Shown: positions 33,113 to 40,908, counted from the stretch's first letter. The stretch is DNA of 64,000 nucleotides from Caulobacter sp. BP25 (GCF_002737755.1 NZ_PEGH01000019.1:207326-271325); one strand, 5' to 3'. Program-made: numbers and translations. Notes: generated from the letters alone by a model not told the origin.

Positions 33113-34608
33113 TGCGGGTCGTTCGGCTGGCGTGCGAGACCGACTTCGCCGGTTGGCGGACGGCGGCGCGGGCGCTGCGGGCGGAGGGGGTGGAGCCTGA
33201 GGGCGTGGTGTGGACGGTGGAGAGAGACCTCTTCTCCCCTTCCCCTTGCGGGGAGGGGGCTGGAGCTGGAGGTGTCAGCCCGGCGAACTCAGAGCAAACA
33301 CCCCCATCCCCAACCCCTTCCCCGCAAGGGGGAAGGGGCTTTACTGTCCCAGCCGCCTTCCTGGAGCTGGCCGAGCAGGTCATCCTAAACCGCGCGCCGG
33401 AGCGCTTCGCCCTGCTCTACCGCATCTTGTGGCGGCTGGAACGCGAGCCGCGCCTGATCGAGAACCCCGCCGACGCCGACATGGCCAAAGCCCGCGATAT
33501 GGCCAAGGCCGTCAGCCGCGCCGCGCACAAGATGAAGGCCTTCGTCCGCTTCCGGCTGGTCGAGGGCGCGGCGACCGAGACCTACGCCGCCTGGTTCGAG
33601 CCGGCGCACCGCGTCACCGAGGCGGTCGCGCCGTTCTTCGTGCGCCGCTTCACCGCCATGGACTGGACGATCCTGACGCCCGACGTCTGTGTCGCCTGGG
33701 ACGGCGAGCGGTTGATGGTGTCGGAAGGCGCAGACCCGGCCGACGCACCGTCAGAGGACGCGCAGGAGGAGCTCTGGCGCACCTACTACGCCTCGATCTT
33801 CAACCCGGCGCGGCTGAACCCCAAGCAGATGCGCCAGGAGATGCCCAAACGCTATTGGCGGAACCTGCCGGAGGCGGCGCTCATTCCGGAACTGATCGCC
33901 ACCGCCCAGGAGCGCGCCGCCGCCATGGTCGCCGCCCCCACTCGACCGCCCTCCGAACGGGTGCTGAAGGCCGCGCTGCGACATTCACGCGACGCCTCTT
34001 TTGGGCAAGGCGCGCCGACGACGCTGGAGGAGGCGGAGGCCGGGATTCAGCTCTGCCGACGTTGCGACCTGTGGCGCGACGCGACCCAGGGCGTGCCGGG
34101 GGAAGGCCTTGGTCGCGCGCCGCTGATGTTCGTCGGCGAACAGCCGGGCGATCAGGAAGATCTGGCCGGGCGGCCTTTCGTCGGACCGGCTGGCCAGGTG
34201 TTCGACAAGGCGCTGGCCGAAGCAGGCGTGCCCCGCGACCAAGCGTTCGTTACCAACGCCGTAAAGCACTTCAAGCACGAGGTCCGCGGCAAGCGGCGCT
34301 TCCACAGGACGCCGGATCGCGGCGAGGTCGCCGCCTGCCGCTGGTGGCTGGACGCCGAGCGGCGGATCGTTCGACCTCGGGTGATCGTGATGCTGGGCGC
34401 GACAGCGGCTCTGGGGTTGATCGGCAAGCCGACGCCCATCGAGGCCAATCGCGGCAGGGCCTTGCAGTTGCCAGACCAAGCTCAGGGCCTGGTGACCTAT
34501 CACCCGTCTTTCCTGCTGCGCGCGCCTGACGCCGCGGCCAAGGCGCGCGCCTATGCGGAGTTTGTCGAGGACCTCCGAATGGCGGCAGCGCTGGCTGGGC
34601 TGACATAG
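33112..34608 (+). CDS. udgX: DUF4130 plus UdgX-type uracil-DNA glycosylase fusion
   Basis: A 498-residue, two-domain protein. Residues 1-270 are DUF4130, the usual partner of the upstream radical-SAM protein. Residues 300-498 are a family 4-like uracil-DNA glycosylase of the UdgX type: Cys ligands of an iron-sulfur cluster (LCRRCDLW), GEQPGDQEDLAGRPFVGPAG, the UdgX-specific loop KRRFH with His398 and the HPSFLLR motif. In characterised UdgX the loop His forms a covalent bond with the uracil-derived abasic site in DNA. Residues 42-76, low complexity and rich in Pro, Gly and Ser, are encoded by an in-frame palindromic repeat (33236-33338). The gene is in an SOS-box operon. Confidence 0.88.
   Translation: MRVVRLACETDFAGWRTAARALRAEGVEPEGVVWTVERDLFSPSPCGEGAGAGGVSPANSEQTPPSPTPSPQGGRGFTVPAAFLELAEQVILNRAPERFALLYRILWRLEREPRLIENPADADMAKARDMAKAVSRAAHKMKAFVRFRLVEGAATETYAAWFEPAHRVTEAVAPFFVRRFTAMDWTILTPDVCVAWDGERLMVSEGADPADAPSEDAQEELWRTYYASIFNPARLNPKQMRQEMPKRYWRNLPEAALIPELIATAQERAAAMVAAPTRPPSERVLKAALRHSRDASFGQGAPTTLEEAEAGIQLCRRCDLWRDATQGVPGEGLGRAPLMFVGEQPGDQEDLAGRPFVGPAGQVFDKALAEAGVPRDQAFVTNAVKHFKHEVRGKRRFHRTPDRGEVAACRWWLDAERRIVRPRVIVMLGATAALGLIGKPTPIEANRGRALQLPDQAQGLVTYHPSFLLRAPDAAAKARAYAEFVEDLRMAAALAGLT
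33236..33338 (+). repeat. Palindromic repeat element inserted in frame within udgX
   Basis: The left end (33236-33258) reads CCCCTTCCCC then TTGCGGGGAGGGG. The right end (33314-33338) is its near-perfect inverted copy, with one indel and one substitution. The interior is about 55 bases. The reading frame stays open and the encoded residues 42-76 do not resemble the surrounding DUF4130 sequence, so the element was added to a working gene. It is comparable in style to Rickettsia palindromic elements inside proteins. Confidence 0.7.
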
Positions 34609-34614
34609 AAGGTG

Positions 34615-34726
34615 CTCCCCCGCGATGCGGGGGAGCTGTCAGGGCGTGACCGAGGGGGCAAATGCAGCATAAGCCCAGATCGCCCTCTCCGCCCCTCAGG
34701 GCCATCTCCCCCGCATCGCGGGGGAG
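34615..34726. repeat. Intergenic MITE/REP-like element with 21-bp terminal inverted repeats
   Basis: The left end 34615-34635 (CTCCCCCGCGATGCGGGGGAG) and right end 34706-34726 are exact reverse complements of each other, and each end is itself nearly palindromic. The 70-base interior carries no frame. It fills the space between udgX and the convergent hemerythrin gene and could act as a bidirectional terminator. Confidence 0.7.
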
Positions 34727-34737
34727 GAACCTACGCC

Positions 34738-35274
34738 TCAGTGCGCCTTGGCGCCCATCTTGGCCATCAGCTCTTCCTTGCGCGCCTTGAGCCGTTCCCC
34801 CATGGCGTCGAGGTCCTCGTCGCCCCTCTTGGCTTGGGCGAAGAAACCGCCGGGTTGTTCCTCTTCCTTGACGTGGTGCTTGATGTACTCGCCCAGCACC
34901 TTGACCTTGGCGTCGTAGAACTCCTGGCCCGGCTTCATCGCTTCGATTTCAGCGATCAGCTTCTTGGCGCCGTCGTGCTCGACATAGGCCTCGTCGATCA
35001 GGTCGTCCTCGACGTCGCCACGCTCTTCCGGATAGAGGATCTCCTCCTCGATCTGCGTGTGCACCTTCAGGGCCAGGGCGATCTGGTTGAACAGCTCCTG
35101 CTTCTCGCTGTTGCTTTCCAGCTGTTCGTATTCGTCGAACATTTTCTCCACCTCGCGGTGGTCCTGCTTGAGCAGGCGGATGGCTAGCGGGTCGCGGCGA
35201 CCGGTGCGGCGAGTGGCCTTGCGGGCCTTGGCGGTCTTGGCTGTGGTGGACGAATTCTTGGTGGCGGCGGCCAT
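34738..35274 (-). CDS. Hemerythrin-domain protein
   Basis: A 178-residue protein. Residues 1-32 are a basic Lys/Arg/Ala/Thr-rich tail (TKNSSTTAKTAKARKATRR), then comes a hemerythrin four-helix bundle with the metal-ligand pattern seen at QDHREVEKMFDEYE, HTQIEEEILYPE, VEHDGAKKL and IKHHVKEEE. The di-iron site could sense or hold O2, NO or peroxide. The basic N-terminus might bind nucleic acid. ATG at 35274 follows AGGAG at good spacing. The gene is single. Confidence 0.83.
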   Translation of the reverse strand: MAAATKNSSTTAKTAKARKATRRTGRRDPLAIRLLKQDHREVEKMFDEYEQLESNSEKQELFNQIALALKVHTQIEEEILYPEERGDVEDDLIDEAYVEHDGAKKLIAEIEAMKPGQEFYDAKVKVLGEYIKHHVKEEEQPGGFFAQAKRGDEDLDAMGERLKARKEELMAKMGAKAH

Positions 35275-35373
35275 GTAAATCTCCTGGATAATCCCGACCG
35301 CCAACCAACACCGATGCCGTGCTACACGTTCCGGCGCCGTCCAAGTCTCACATGCGAGGCATGTGCAGAAGAC

Positions 35374-37101
35374 CTAGTCGGGACGGGACGGCCCCGCCAG
35401 CACCGCGTCCAACTCGGCCGCCAGCGCCTCTATGCGGTAGGGCTTGACCAGCACCCGCCGCCCTTCCTTGCTGGCCGCCGCCGCGGCCGCGCTGTAGCCG
35501 GTGGTCAGCACCACCGGCAGGTCGGGACGCAGGCGGGAGATGTCTCGCGCCAGATCAAGGCCGCCGATATCGCCCGGCATGACCATGTCGCTGAACACCA
35601 GCTGGAAGCCTGGATCGCTGCGCAAGGTGTCGAGGGCCCCGGCGCCGTCACCGACCCGCTGCACGTCATAGCCCAGCTCTCGCAGCATCTCCTCGACCAG
35701 ATGGGCGACACTGTCATCGTCCTCGACCAGTAGGATCCGCTGGCGATCCCCCCGCAACGAGGTGGGCTTTTCGAGCAACGGCGCGGGACCGAGGAGCGCC
35801 TTGGTTGAACGCGGGATGCGTAGCCAGATCGTCGTCCCCTCACCCAGAGCGCTGTCGACGCCGACTTCGCCGCCGGAGGCGCGTGCGAAGCCATACACCT
35901 GGGACAGTCCCAGCCCGGTTCCCTTGCCAACGGCCTTGGTCGTGAAGAAGGGCTCGAACAGGCGGCTGACCATGTCGGGCGCGACGCCGACGCCGGTGTC
36001 CCGTATCGAAAGCCGGACCATATCGCCAACGCCGTCAGGCTGGCCCGAAGGCTCGTTGCGAGCTTCGATCGTGATCGTTCCACCGTCCGGCATCGCGTCA
36101 CGGGCGTTGATGGCGATGTTCAGCACCGCCACCTCCAACTGGGAGGCGTCCACCTCGACCCGCCAGAGGTTTGGCGGCAATTGCATGCGCACGGTGACAT
36201 CCTCGCGCAGGGAGCGATCAAGGATCGCAAGCATGCCGGAAAGGCGCTCGCCGATGTCGATCACCTCGGGCTTGAGCGGCGTGCGGCGGGAAAAGGCCAG
36301 CAATTGCTGCGTCAGGCTGGCGCCGCGGTCGATAGCCTGACGGATGCCGTCGCGCAGCCGGTCGCGCCGGGTCGGATCGGAGGTGCGCTCCAGAAGGTCG
36401 AGACCGCTGGAGGCGACCATCAAGAGATTGTTGAAATCATGAGCCACGCCGCCGGTCAGCTGCCCCATGGCCTCCATCTTCTGAGACTGGCGCAGGGCGT
36501 CCTCGGCCTTTTCGCGCTCGCGGATCTCGGCCTTGAGCTTGCGATAGGCCTCAGCTTCCCGCGCGTTGGCGGCGCCCAGCACGGCGACCAACAGCGCCGC
36601 CATGACAATTAGCAGGCCAAAGCCGGCATAGCGCATCGCGCGTCGCGCCGGTGACTCCAGCACCGTGCGCAAATAGACTGAGCCCAGCACGGTCCCGCCC
36701 TCGGTCACCTGCGCCGTCAGGACGAGGCGCGCGCCGTCACGACGGGGCGGCGCGATCGCGTTCCTGGCGGGGGGCGGCGCGCCACCCCGCGCATAACTGG
36801 CCGCCAGCTCCCCCCTCATGTCGTAGGCCGCAACGGCCTCGACATCCGGGTTCGAGCTTTGAGCCCCCACGTACTCCTGGGCGGCGGAACGATCGTCAAA
36901 GGCCAGGGGCGCCGCAAGGCTGCCGGCGAGAATCCGCAACTGTACTTGAGCCTGACGAAAGCGCTCCTGCTCGCTCAAGCGCTCATTGTAGACGGCCATG
37001 CCGAAGGCAGCGACGACGATAGCGATGGCCAAGGCGACCGCCATCGACACCGTCAACGCCGGACGCCAGCGCCGGGAGCCAGACGACGCCGCCTCGCTCA
37101 T
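35374..37101 (-). CDS. Hybrid histidine kinase with CHASE8-like periplasmic sensor
   Basis: A 575-residue kinase. A transmembrane helix at 15-38, a periplasmic domain (40-155; ILAGSLAAPLAFDDRSAAQEY is typical of CHASE8) and a second helix (about 160-180) are followed by HisKA with H box GGVAHDFNNLL, HATPase with N box LNIAINARDAMPDGG and FTTKAVGKGTGLGLS, and a C-terminal receiver (LVEDDDSVA; phospho-acceptor Asp in FSDMVMPGD). CHASE8 is the sensor of YfiN-type cyclases, which YfiR inhibits. The preceding gene encodes a YfiR-family protein (4-bp overlap), so the kinase is probably controlled by it. Confidence 0.82.
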   Translation of the reverse strand: MSEAASSGSRRWRPALTVSMAVALAIAIVVAAFGMAVYNERLSEQERFRQAQVQLRILAGSLAAPLAFDDRSAAQEYVGAQSSNPDVEAVAAYDMRGELAASYARGGAPPPARNAIAPPRRDGARLVLTAQVTEGGTVLGSVYLRTVLESPARRAMRYAGFGLLIVMAALLVAVLGAANAREAEAYRKLKAEIREREKAEDALRQSQKMEAMGQLTGGVAHDFNNLLMVASSGLDLLERTSDPTRRDRLRDGIRQAIDRGASLTQQLLAFSRRTPLKPEVIDIGERLSGMLAILDRSLREDVTVRMQLPPNLWRVEVDASQLEVAVLNIAINARDAMPDGGTITIEARNEPSGQPDGVGDMVRLSIRDTGVGVAPDMVSRLFEPFFTTKAVGKGTGLGLSQVYGFARASGGEVGVDSALGEGTTIWLRIPRSTKALLGPAPLLEKPTSLRGDRQRILLVEDDDSVAHLVEEMLRELGYDVQRVGDGAGALDTLRSDPGFQLVFSDMVMPGDIGGLDLARDISRLRPDLPVVLTTGYSAAAAAASKEGRRVLVKPYRIEALAAELDAVLAGPSRPD

Positions 37102-37724
37102 CGCGGGCCGCCCCGGGGCGAGACCGACAGCGACTGTAGCTTGGAGCTCAACGTCAAGCCCTGGGCCTGGGCGGCATCAGAGCGAATATCGAAACGCACC
37201 CTGCCCTCGACCGTGACGAACTGGATCATGGCTTCCGGCGCCTCCAGCGTCTCGTCGGCGACGGTCAGAACCGGATAACCCGCGACCGCCGCGAACATCT
37301 GGCTGGGAGGCTGCGCACGCGACGCCGACACGAACAACATGTGGCACTCGGCGGCCTTGGTCACGGCCTGAAGCCGAACGACCACGATCGGATGCTCACC
37401 GACGCGGCGTCCAAGCGTCACGCGGTCGATCAGCCTCCCGAATGGATCATAGCCGCCAATGCACAATCGGAAGGGACTGGTCGGCCCTTCGAAGGCGCTT
37501 TCGGGCCAGGTCACGAACGGCGTGAACTTGGCGAGATAGTCCGCCTTGATCCCATAGGGCCCCCGTTCGCCAGCGTGGTCGTGGCCGCGACGGCCATGAT
37601 CGTGGGCGAGCGCCTGACTCGACGCGATGCACAACAGAAGCATCGCCCCAGCAAGCCGCCACAGCAGCCTTAGACGACCTCCAGACGGCGCGCGTGAAGC
37701 GCTGGGCGGAATGCCCCAGACCAT
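37098..37724 (-). CDS. YfiR/DUF4154-family periplasmic protein
   Basis: A 208-residue secreted protein with a signal peptide (to about residue 40, LLCIASSQALA), a His-rich linker (HDHGRRGHDHAGERG) and the YfiR domain from GIKADYLAKFTPFVTWPE to the end. YfiR proteins bind the periplasmic domain of the cyclase YfiN in Pseudomonas and keep it off until envelope or redox stress. Here the downstream, overlapping gene is a histidine kinase with a YfiN-like sensor. The His-rich stretch may bind metal. No YfiB-like outer-membrane partner is adjacent. Confidence 0.82.
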   Translation of the reverse strand: MVWGIPPSASRAPSGGRLRLLWRLAGAMLLLCIASSQALAHDHGRRGHDHAGERGPYGIKADYLAKFTPFVTWPESAFEGPTSPFRLCIGGYDPFGRLIDRVTLGRRVGEHPIVVVRLQAVTKAAECHMLFVSASRAQPPSQMFAAVAGYPVLTVADETLEAPEAMIQFVTVEGRVRFDIRSDAAQAQGLTLSSKLQSLSVSPRGGPR

Positions 37725-37930
37725 AGTTCAGTCCCCTCCAGCGGCTATCGAAACCCGGCGTTGCGGATTCAACGCGTCGACGGTCTCGTCGGTCGTGGCG
37801 ATCTAGACCGCAACCTTAGCGTCTGCGCAGCGGATTCGGGCAAGGCATCGAAAGCGCGGCTCCAAGCGCTGAGTTTCAAACCCTTTCCATGACATTTTGG
37901 AGGCCTAGCTTCGGGCGCGAGCCATAAAGC

Positions 37931-37960
37931 AAAAAGCCCGAGGCGAACCCCGGGCTTTTC
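37931..37960 (-). terminator. Rho-independent terminator of tRNA-His
   Basis: On the minus strand AAAAGCCCGGGG and CCTCGGGCTTTTT form a stem around a short loop, ending in a T run, starting 13 bases after the tRNA's CCA. This is a canonical intrinsic terminator. Confidence 0.8.
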
Positions 37961-37972
37961 AAGTGCTTGCGA

Positions 37973-38049
37973 TGGTACCAGCTCTCGGGCTCGAACCGAG
38001 GACCTCTAGATCCACAATCTAGCGCTCTAACCAACTGAGCTAAGCCGGC
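37973..38049 (-). tRNA. tRNA-His (GTG)
   Basis: A 77-nt cloverleaf with an encoded CCA. The anticodon loop is TTGTGGA between CTAGA and TCTAG. The acceptor 5' strand GCCGGCT pairs with AGCTGGT, giving a G1-U72 wobble, and the discriminator is A73. The base before position 1 would be A, so no G-1 is encoded. Loss of G-1 with A73 is a known trait of tRNA-His in a group of alphaproteobacteria whose histidyl-tRNA synthetase has changed accordingly. Confidence 0.95.
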
Positions 38050-38120
38050 TCATCGCGAGGCGTCGTCTTTAGTCGGATCGGCCCCTGGGATCAAGCGCCG
38101 ATCCAGACGATTTTAACAGG

Positions 38121-38150
38121 AAAACGCCCCGGAGCGGAAACTCCGGGGCG
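38121..38150 (-). terminator. Rho-independent terminator of exbB-exbD-tonB
   Basis: CGCCCCGGAG (38125-38134) and CTCCGGGGCG (38141-38150) form a perfect 10-bp stem with 6-nt loop. On the minus strand TTTTCC follows. It lies 29 bases after the tonB stop. Confidence 0.8.
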
Positions 38151-38178
38151 CTTCTTAGTCATCGTCTGGACCCAGACC

Positions 38179-38910
38179 CTATTGCGGGACCTGGAACACC
38201 AGCGGGACGGTCACCTGGCCACCGTCGACGGGCGCGCCGTCGAGGGTCTTCGGCTTCATCCGGAACAGGCGCGACAGACGCAGAGCCGCGTCGCCGAAGC
38301 CCATGTCGGCCGGACTCTCGGAGATGACCGAGCAGCCTTCCAGCGTGCCTTTCGCCGTGACGGTGCACGAGATCGTCGCCTTGCCGCTGACTTCCATCCG
38401 CTGAGCGCGGTCGGGGAAGTAGCGGGCCATGTCGTCCGCGCTGGGCTTACGGGCCCAGTCCGGACGGGTCACGACCGAGGCGCGAGCCGGCGGGTTCGTC
38501 GGAACCGGCGGAGCCTGCGAGATAACCGGCGGAGCGGTCGTCTCGACCCGCTTTTCAACGGGCGGGATCGGCAGCGGCGGCGGCGGCGTCACGTCCGGCG
38601 GCGGAGCCACCGGGGGACGCGGCTGCACCACGGCCGGAGGCGGCGGCGGCTCGTTGGTCGGCGGCGGCGGCGGCGGAGGCGGCGGCGGCGGCGGCGGCGG
38701 CGGAGGCAACTCCACAACGGTCGCGTCGTCCGAGTACTCCTGGAACACTGCCTCGAACTTCTGCTTCGCAAGATAAACGAAGAGAAGTGCGTGCAGACCA
38801 GCCACCACTGTCAGGGAGATGCCAAAAGCACCAAAACCCTTTTTCCGACGCGGGCGCTCCGAAGTGAGCGGATCGTAGTGGCGATGCTCGGGCGTTTGTT
38901 GTTCAGCCAT
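38179..38910 (-). CDS. tonB: TonB energy transducer
   Basis: A 243-residue TonB. The cytoplasmic N-terminus is short and basic, with the transmembrane helix at 28-50 (GISLTVVAGLHALLFVYLA, carrying the conserved His). A periplasmic linker with an uninterrupted run of 16 prolines and further Pro blocks follows (68-145), then the C-terminal domain that touches receptor TonB boxes (160-243: SGKATISCTVTAKGTLEGC). The 16-Pro run is encoded by a CGG/AGG microsatellite (38659-38706) and could stall ribosomes without EF-P. It is the last gene of exbB-exbD-tonB, followed by a terminator. Confidence 0.9.
   Translation of the reverse strand: MAEQQTPEHRHYDPLTSERPRRKKGFGAFGISLTVVAGLHALLFVYLAKQKFEAVFQEYSDDATVVELPPPPPPPPPPPPPPPPTNEPPPPPAVVQPRPPVAPPPDVTPPPPLPIPPVEKRVETTAPPVISQAPPVPTNPPARASVVTRPDWARKPSADDMARYFPDRAQRMEVSGKATISCTVTAKGTLEGCSVISESPADMGFGDAALRLSRLFRMKPKTLDGAPVDGGQVTVPLVFQVPQ
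38659..38706. repeat. Trinucleotide microsatellite in tonB
   Basis: Sixteen consecutive CGG/AGG triplets (6 CGG, AGG, 8 CGG, AGG on the plus strand) encode 16 prolines on the minus strand. Slippage in whole triplets would change linker length without a frameshift. Confidence 0.85.
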
Positions 38911-38922
38911 GCAGCACCCCTA

Positions 38923-39354
38923 CTAGCTATCATCCCGCCCAACGAGCGCCACGCTGTAGAAGCCGTTATCCTGGAGAGTGTTCATCACCTCCATGAAAGC
39001 CCCATAGCGAACCTTTTCGTCGGCCCGGATGAAAATGCGCTCCTTCGTCGGATCGCGGCGGCCCATGCTCTTGGTGATATCGAAGCCCAGCTCATCAATG
39101 CTGGTTTCGTTATCGCCCAGGTAGAGCTGCCCCGACTGCTTGATCGAGACGTAAACCGGCTTGGATGGAGGCGGCGATGATTTCGCCACCGCCGGCGGCA
39201 GGTTCACCTCGACCGACACGGAAGCCAGCGGAGCGGCCACCATGAAGATGATCAGAAGGACCAGCATAACGTCCACGAAGGGCGTAACGTTGATCTCACT
39301 GTTCTGTTCGACGTTGAACCTGTCGCCCCCACCGCCTGAGAGTTTGGCGGCCAT
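38923..39354 (-). CDS. exbD: ExbD biopolymer transport protein
   Basis: A 143-residue inner-membrane protein with one N-terminal transmembrane helix (about 22-44: INVTPFVDVMLVLLIIFMV), including the conserved proton-path Asp in PFVDVMLVLLI, and a C-terminal periplasmic domain. With ExbB it converts the proton gradient into TonB motion. It sits between exbB (5 bases away) and tonB (12 bases away) on one transcript. Confidence 0.92.
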   Translation of the reverse strand: MAAKLSGGGGDRFNVEQNSEINVTPFVDVMLVLLIIFMVAAPLASVSVEVNLPPAVAKSSPPPSKPVYVSIKQSGQLYLGDNETSIDELGFDITKSMGRRDPTKERIFIRADEKVRYGAFMEVMNTLQDNGFYSVALVGRDDS

Positions 39355-39359
39355 GGGTG

Positions 39360-40262
39360 TTACGCCCCCTTGTCGAGCTGACGCGAGATGGCGTTCATCA
39401 GTTCAGCAACGAAACCTTCCGAACGCGTGCCGTAGGCCGAGATGCGGGTCTGGAAGTAGTTGTAGAAGATAACGGCCGGGATAGCGGCGAAGAGGCCGAT
39501 ACCGGTGGCGAGCAGGGCTTCAGCGATACCCGGCGCCACGACGGCGAGGTTGGTCGTGTTGGTGTTCGCGATGCCGATGAACGACGTCATGATGCCGTAC
39601 ACCGTACCGAACAGACCGATGAACGGACCGCCCGAACCAACCGAAGCCAGGAACACCATGCCGCCCGACAGGCGCTTGGCCAGCGAGGCTTGAACGGCGC
39701 TGATGGCGTAGGTGGCGCGAGCCAGCGTCGAGTCGCGGTGTTCGCCAGCCACTTGCAGGCCAGCTTGACGCGACAGTTCGACTTCTTGCGAGGCGGCCGA
39801 GGCCATGTCGGCCAGCGGGTTACCTTCGAACTCTTCCGACGAGCTGATGCGCGCGATGTCAGCGATCGAGCGAGCGCCGCGGAAGGCTTCCAGGAACTTG
39901 TCCGACTGCTTGTTCAGGGCGCTGAACTCGAAAATCTTGGTGAGCAGCAGAACCCACGAGAAGACCGAGGCCAGAACCAGGCCGATCATGACGACCTTAA
40001 CGACCGCGCCGGCTTGCATGAACATGCCGATCGGGGTCAGCGAGTGGCCGGCCGGCTTGGCGGCTTCCTCGGCGGGAGCGGCCTCGGGGGCCGGAGCAGC
40101 AGCGGCGTCAGCAGCCGGAGCGGCAGGATCGGCCGGAGCGGCGGCTTCCGAAGTCGCGGGGGCCGGAGCCGCGGCGTCTTGGGCAAAAGCCGGGGCGCTC
40201 ACCATCAGCGCAACGGCGCCAACGAGAGCGATGAGGGGGGTCTTCCGTTTAATGTCGAGCAT
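39360..40262 (-). CDS. exbB: ExbB / MotA-TolQ-ExbB proton channel protein
   Basis: A 300-residue protein starting at ATG 40262. A signal-like N-terminus (LIALVGAVALMVSAPAFA) is followed by an Ala/Pro-rich periplasmic stretch (25-75) and three transmembrane helices with the MotA/TolQ/ExbB signature (FIGLFGTVYGIMTSFIGIA). The long N-terminal extension is usual in alphaproteobacterial ExbB. It forms the pentameric channel of the TonB motor and is first in the operon. The 570-base space upstream holds its promoter and an inverted repeat CCGCAAT-N6-ATTGCGG. Confidence 0.9.
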   Translation of the reverse strand: MLDIKRKTPLIALVGAVALMVSAPAFAQDAAAPAPATSEAAAPADPAAPAADAAAAPAPEAAPAEEAAKPAGHSLTPIGMFMQAGAVVKVVMIGLVLASVFSWVLLLTKIFEFSALNKQSDKFLEAFRGARSIADIARISSSEEFEGNPLADMASAASQEVELSRQAGLQVAGEHRDSTLARATYAISAVQASLAKRLSGGMVFLASVGSGGPFIGLFGTVYGIMTSFIGIANTNTTNLAVVAPGIAEALLATGIGLFAAIPAVIFYNYFQTRISAYGTRSEGFVAELMNAISRQLDKGA

Positions 40263-40832
40263 CTGTCGCCAGTTCCTGATTGGTCTAGCACGTTTGGACC
40301 GAGGGTCGTCGCGCGAGAGCGTCTCCACCCTAACTCTGAATAGCCCGTTCCTAGGTTCGATTTCTCTCACCTCGGGACGGACCCGCTTCGCTGCGCTCGA
40401 CCCGTTACGCCCCTCACGAGGACCAGGCCTCCAGAAGGATCGTTTCGAAGCGCGTGCGACCGATGCCCTTTGAAGGGGCTCCGGTCTTACCGCAATGTTA
40501 GAATTGCGGCTGTGGTCCTTTGGCAACCCCTTTTCGCACCGTCAAGGGTCTCGTTTGGGCACAAAATCGTCGTAGACGCCTGACACCCCCAGCTTTTACC
40601 GCGACGCACAAAGGGGTTTTCAGGAAAACGGGGCGTTTTTCCCCCAGCAGGAAGATTGGCGATGCTGCACCGCAGCAGGGCAACAAAACAGTGGTCGCCG
40701 AAGAAAGGCGCCTGCCGGCTTGGCAAATGAGCGCGCGCGTCTTGGGAGCGGACGCTTCGGTATGAAAGAAAAATGACGCCCCACGCCCTGAACCAGAGCC
40801 TTGGGTGTGAACCTTGTGGGAGGCGAAGAAGG
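40263..40832. other. Long non-coding leader region between exbB and tRNA-Phe
   Basis: No believable gene was found in these 570 bases, because the open frames are short and biased by GC content. The clearest feature is the inverted repeat at 40490-40509. It is 228 bases upstream of the exbB start, so a long exbB leader or a small RNA are both possible. Confidence 0.4.
40490..40509. promoter_or_regulatory. Inverted repeat CCGCAAT-N6-ATTGCGG upstream of exbB
   Basis: Perfect 7-bp arms (40490-40496 and 40503-40509) flank GTTAGA. The AT-rich centre resembles metal-regulator operators, and exbBD-tonB genes are commonly iron regulated, so a Fur-type or related site is possible. It could also be an RNA hairpin. 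Confidence 0.35.
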
Positions 40833-40908
40833 TGGTGCCTGGGGCCGGAATCGAACCAGCGACACGCGGATTTTCAATCCGCTGCTCTACCAACTGAGCT
40901 ACCCAGGC
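40833..40908 (-). tRNA. tRNA-Phe (GAA)
   Basis: A 76-nt cloverleaf with encoded CCA. The acceptor GCCTGGG pairs with CCCAGGC, the anticodon loop is TTGAAAA between GCGGA and TCCGC, and the T arm CTGGTTCGATTCCGG is regular. Confidence 0.95.

Noticed and set aside
33210..34529. Long alternative frames over udgX, rich in Arg and Gly
   Set aside because: These are shadow frames of high-GC coding DNA; the chosen frame contains intact glycosylase motifs.
40498..40893. Minus-strand frames across tRNA-Phe and its upstream region
   Set aside because: They translate the tRNA itself and lack start signals and known domains.
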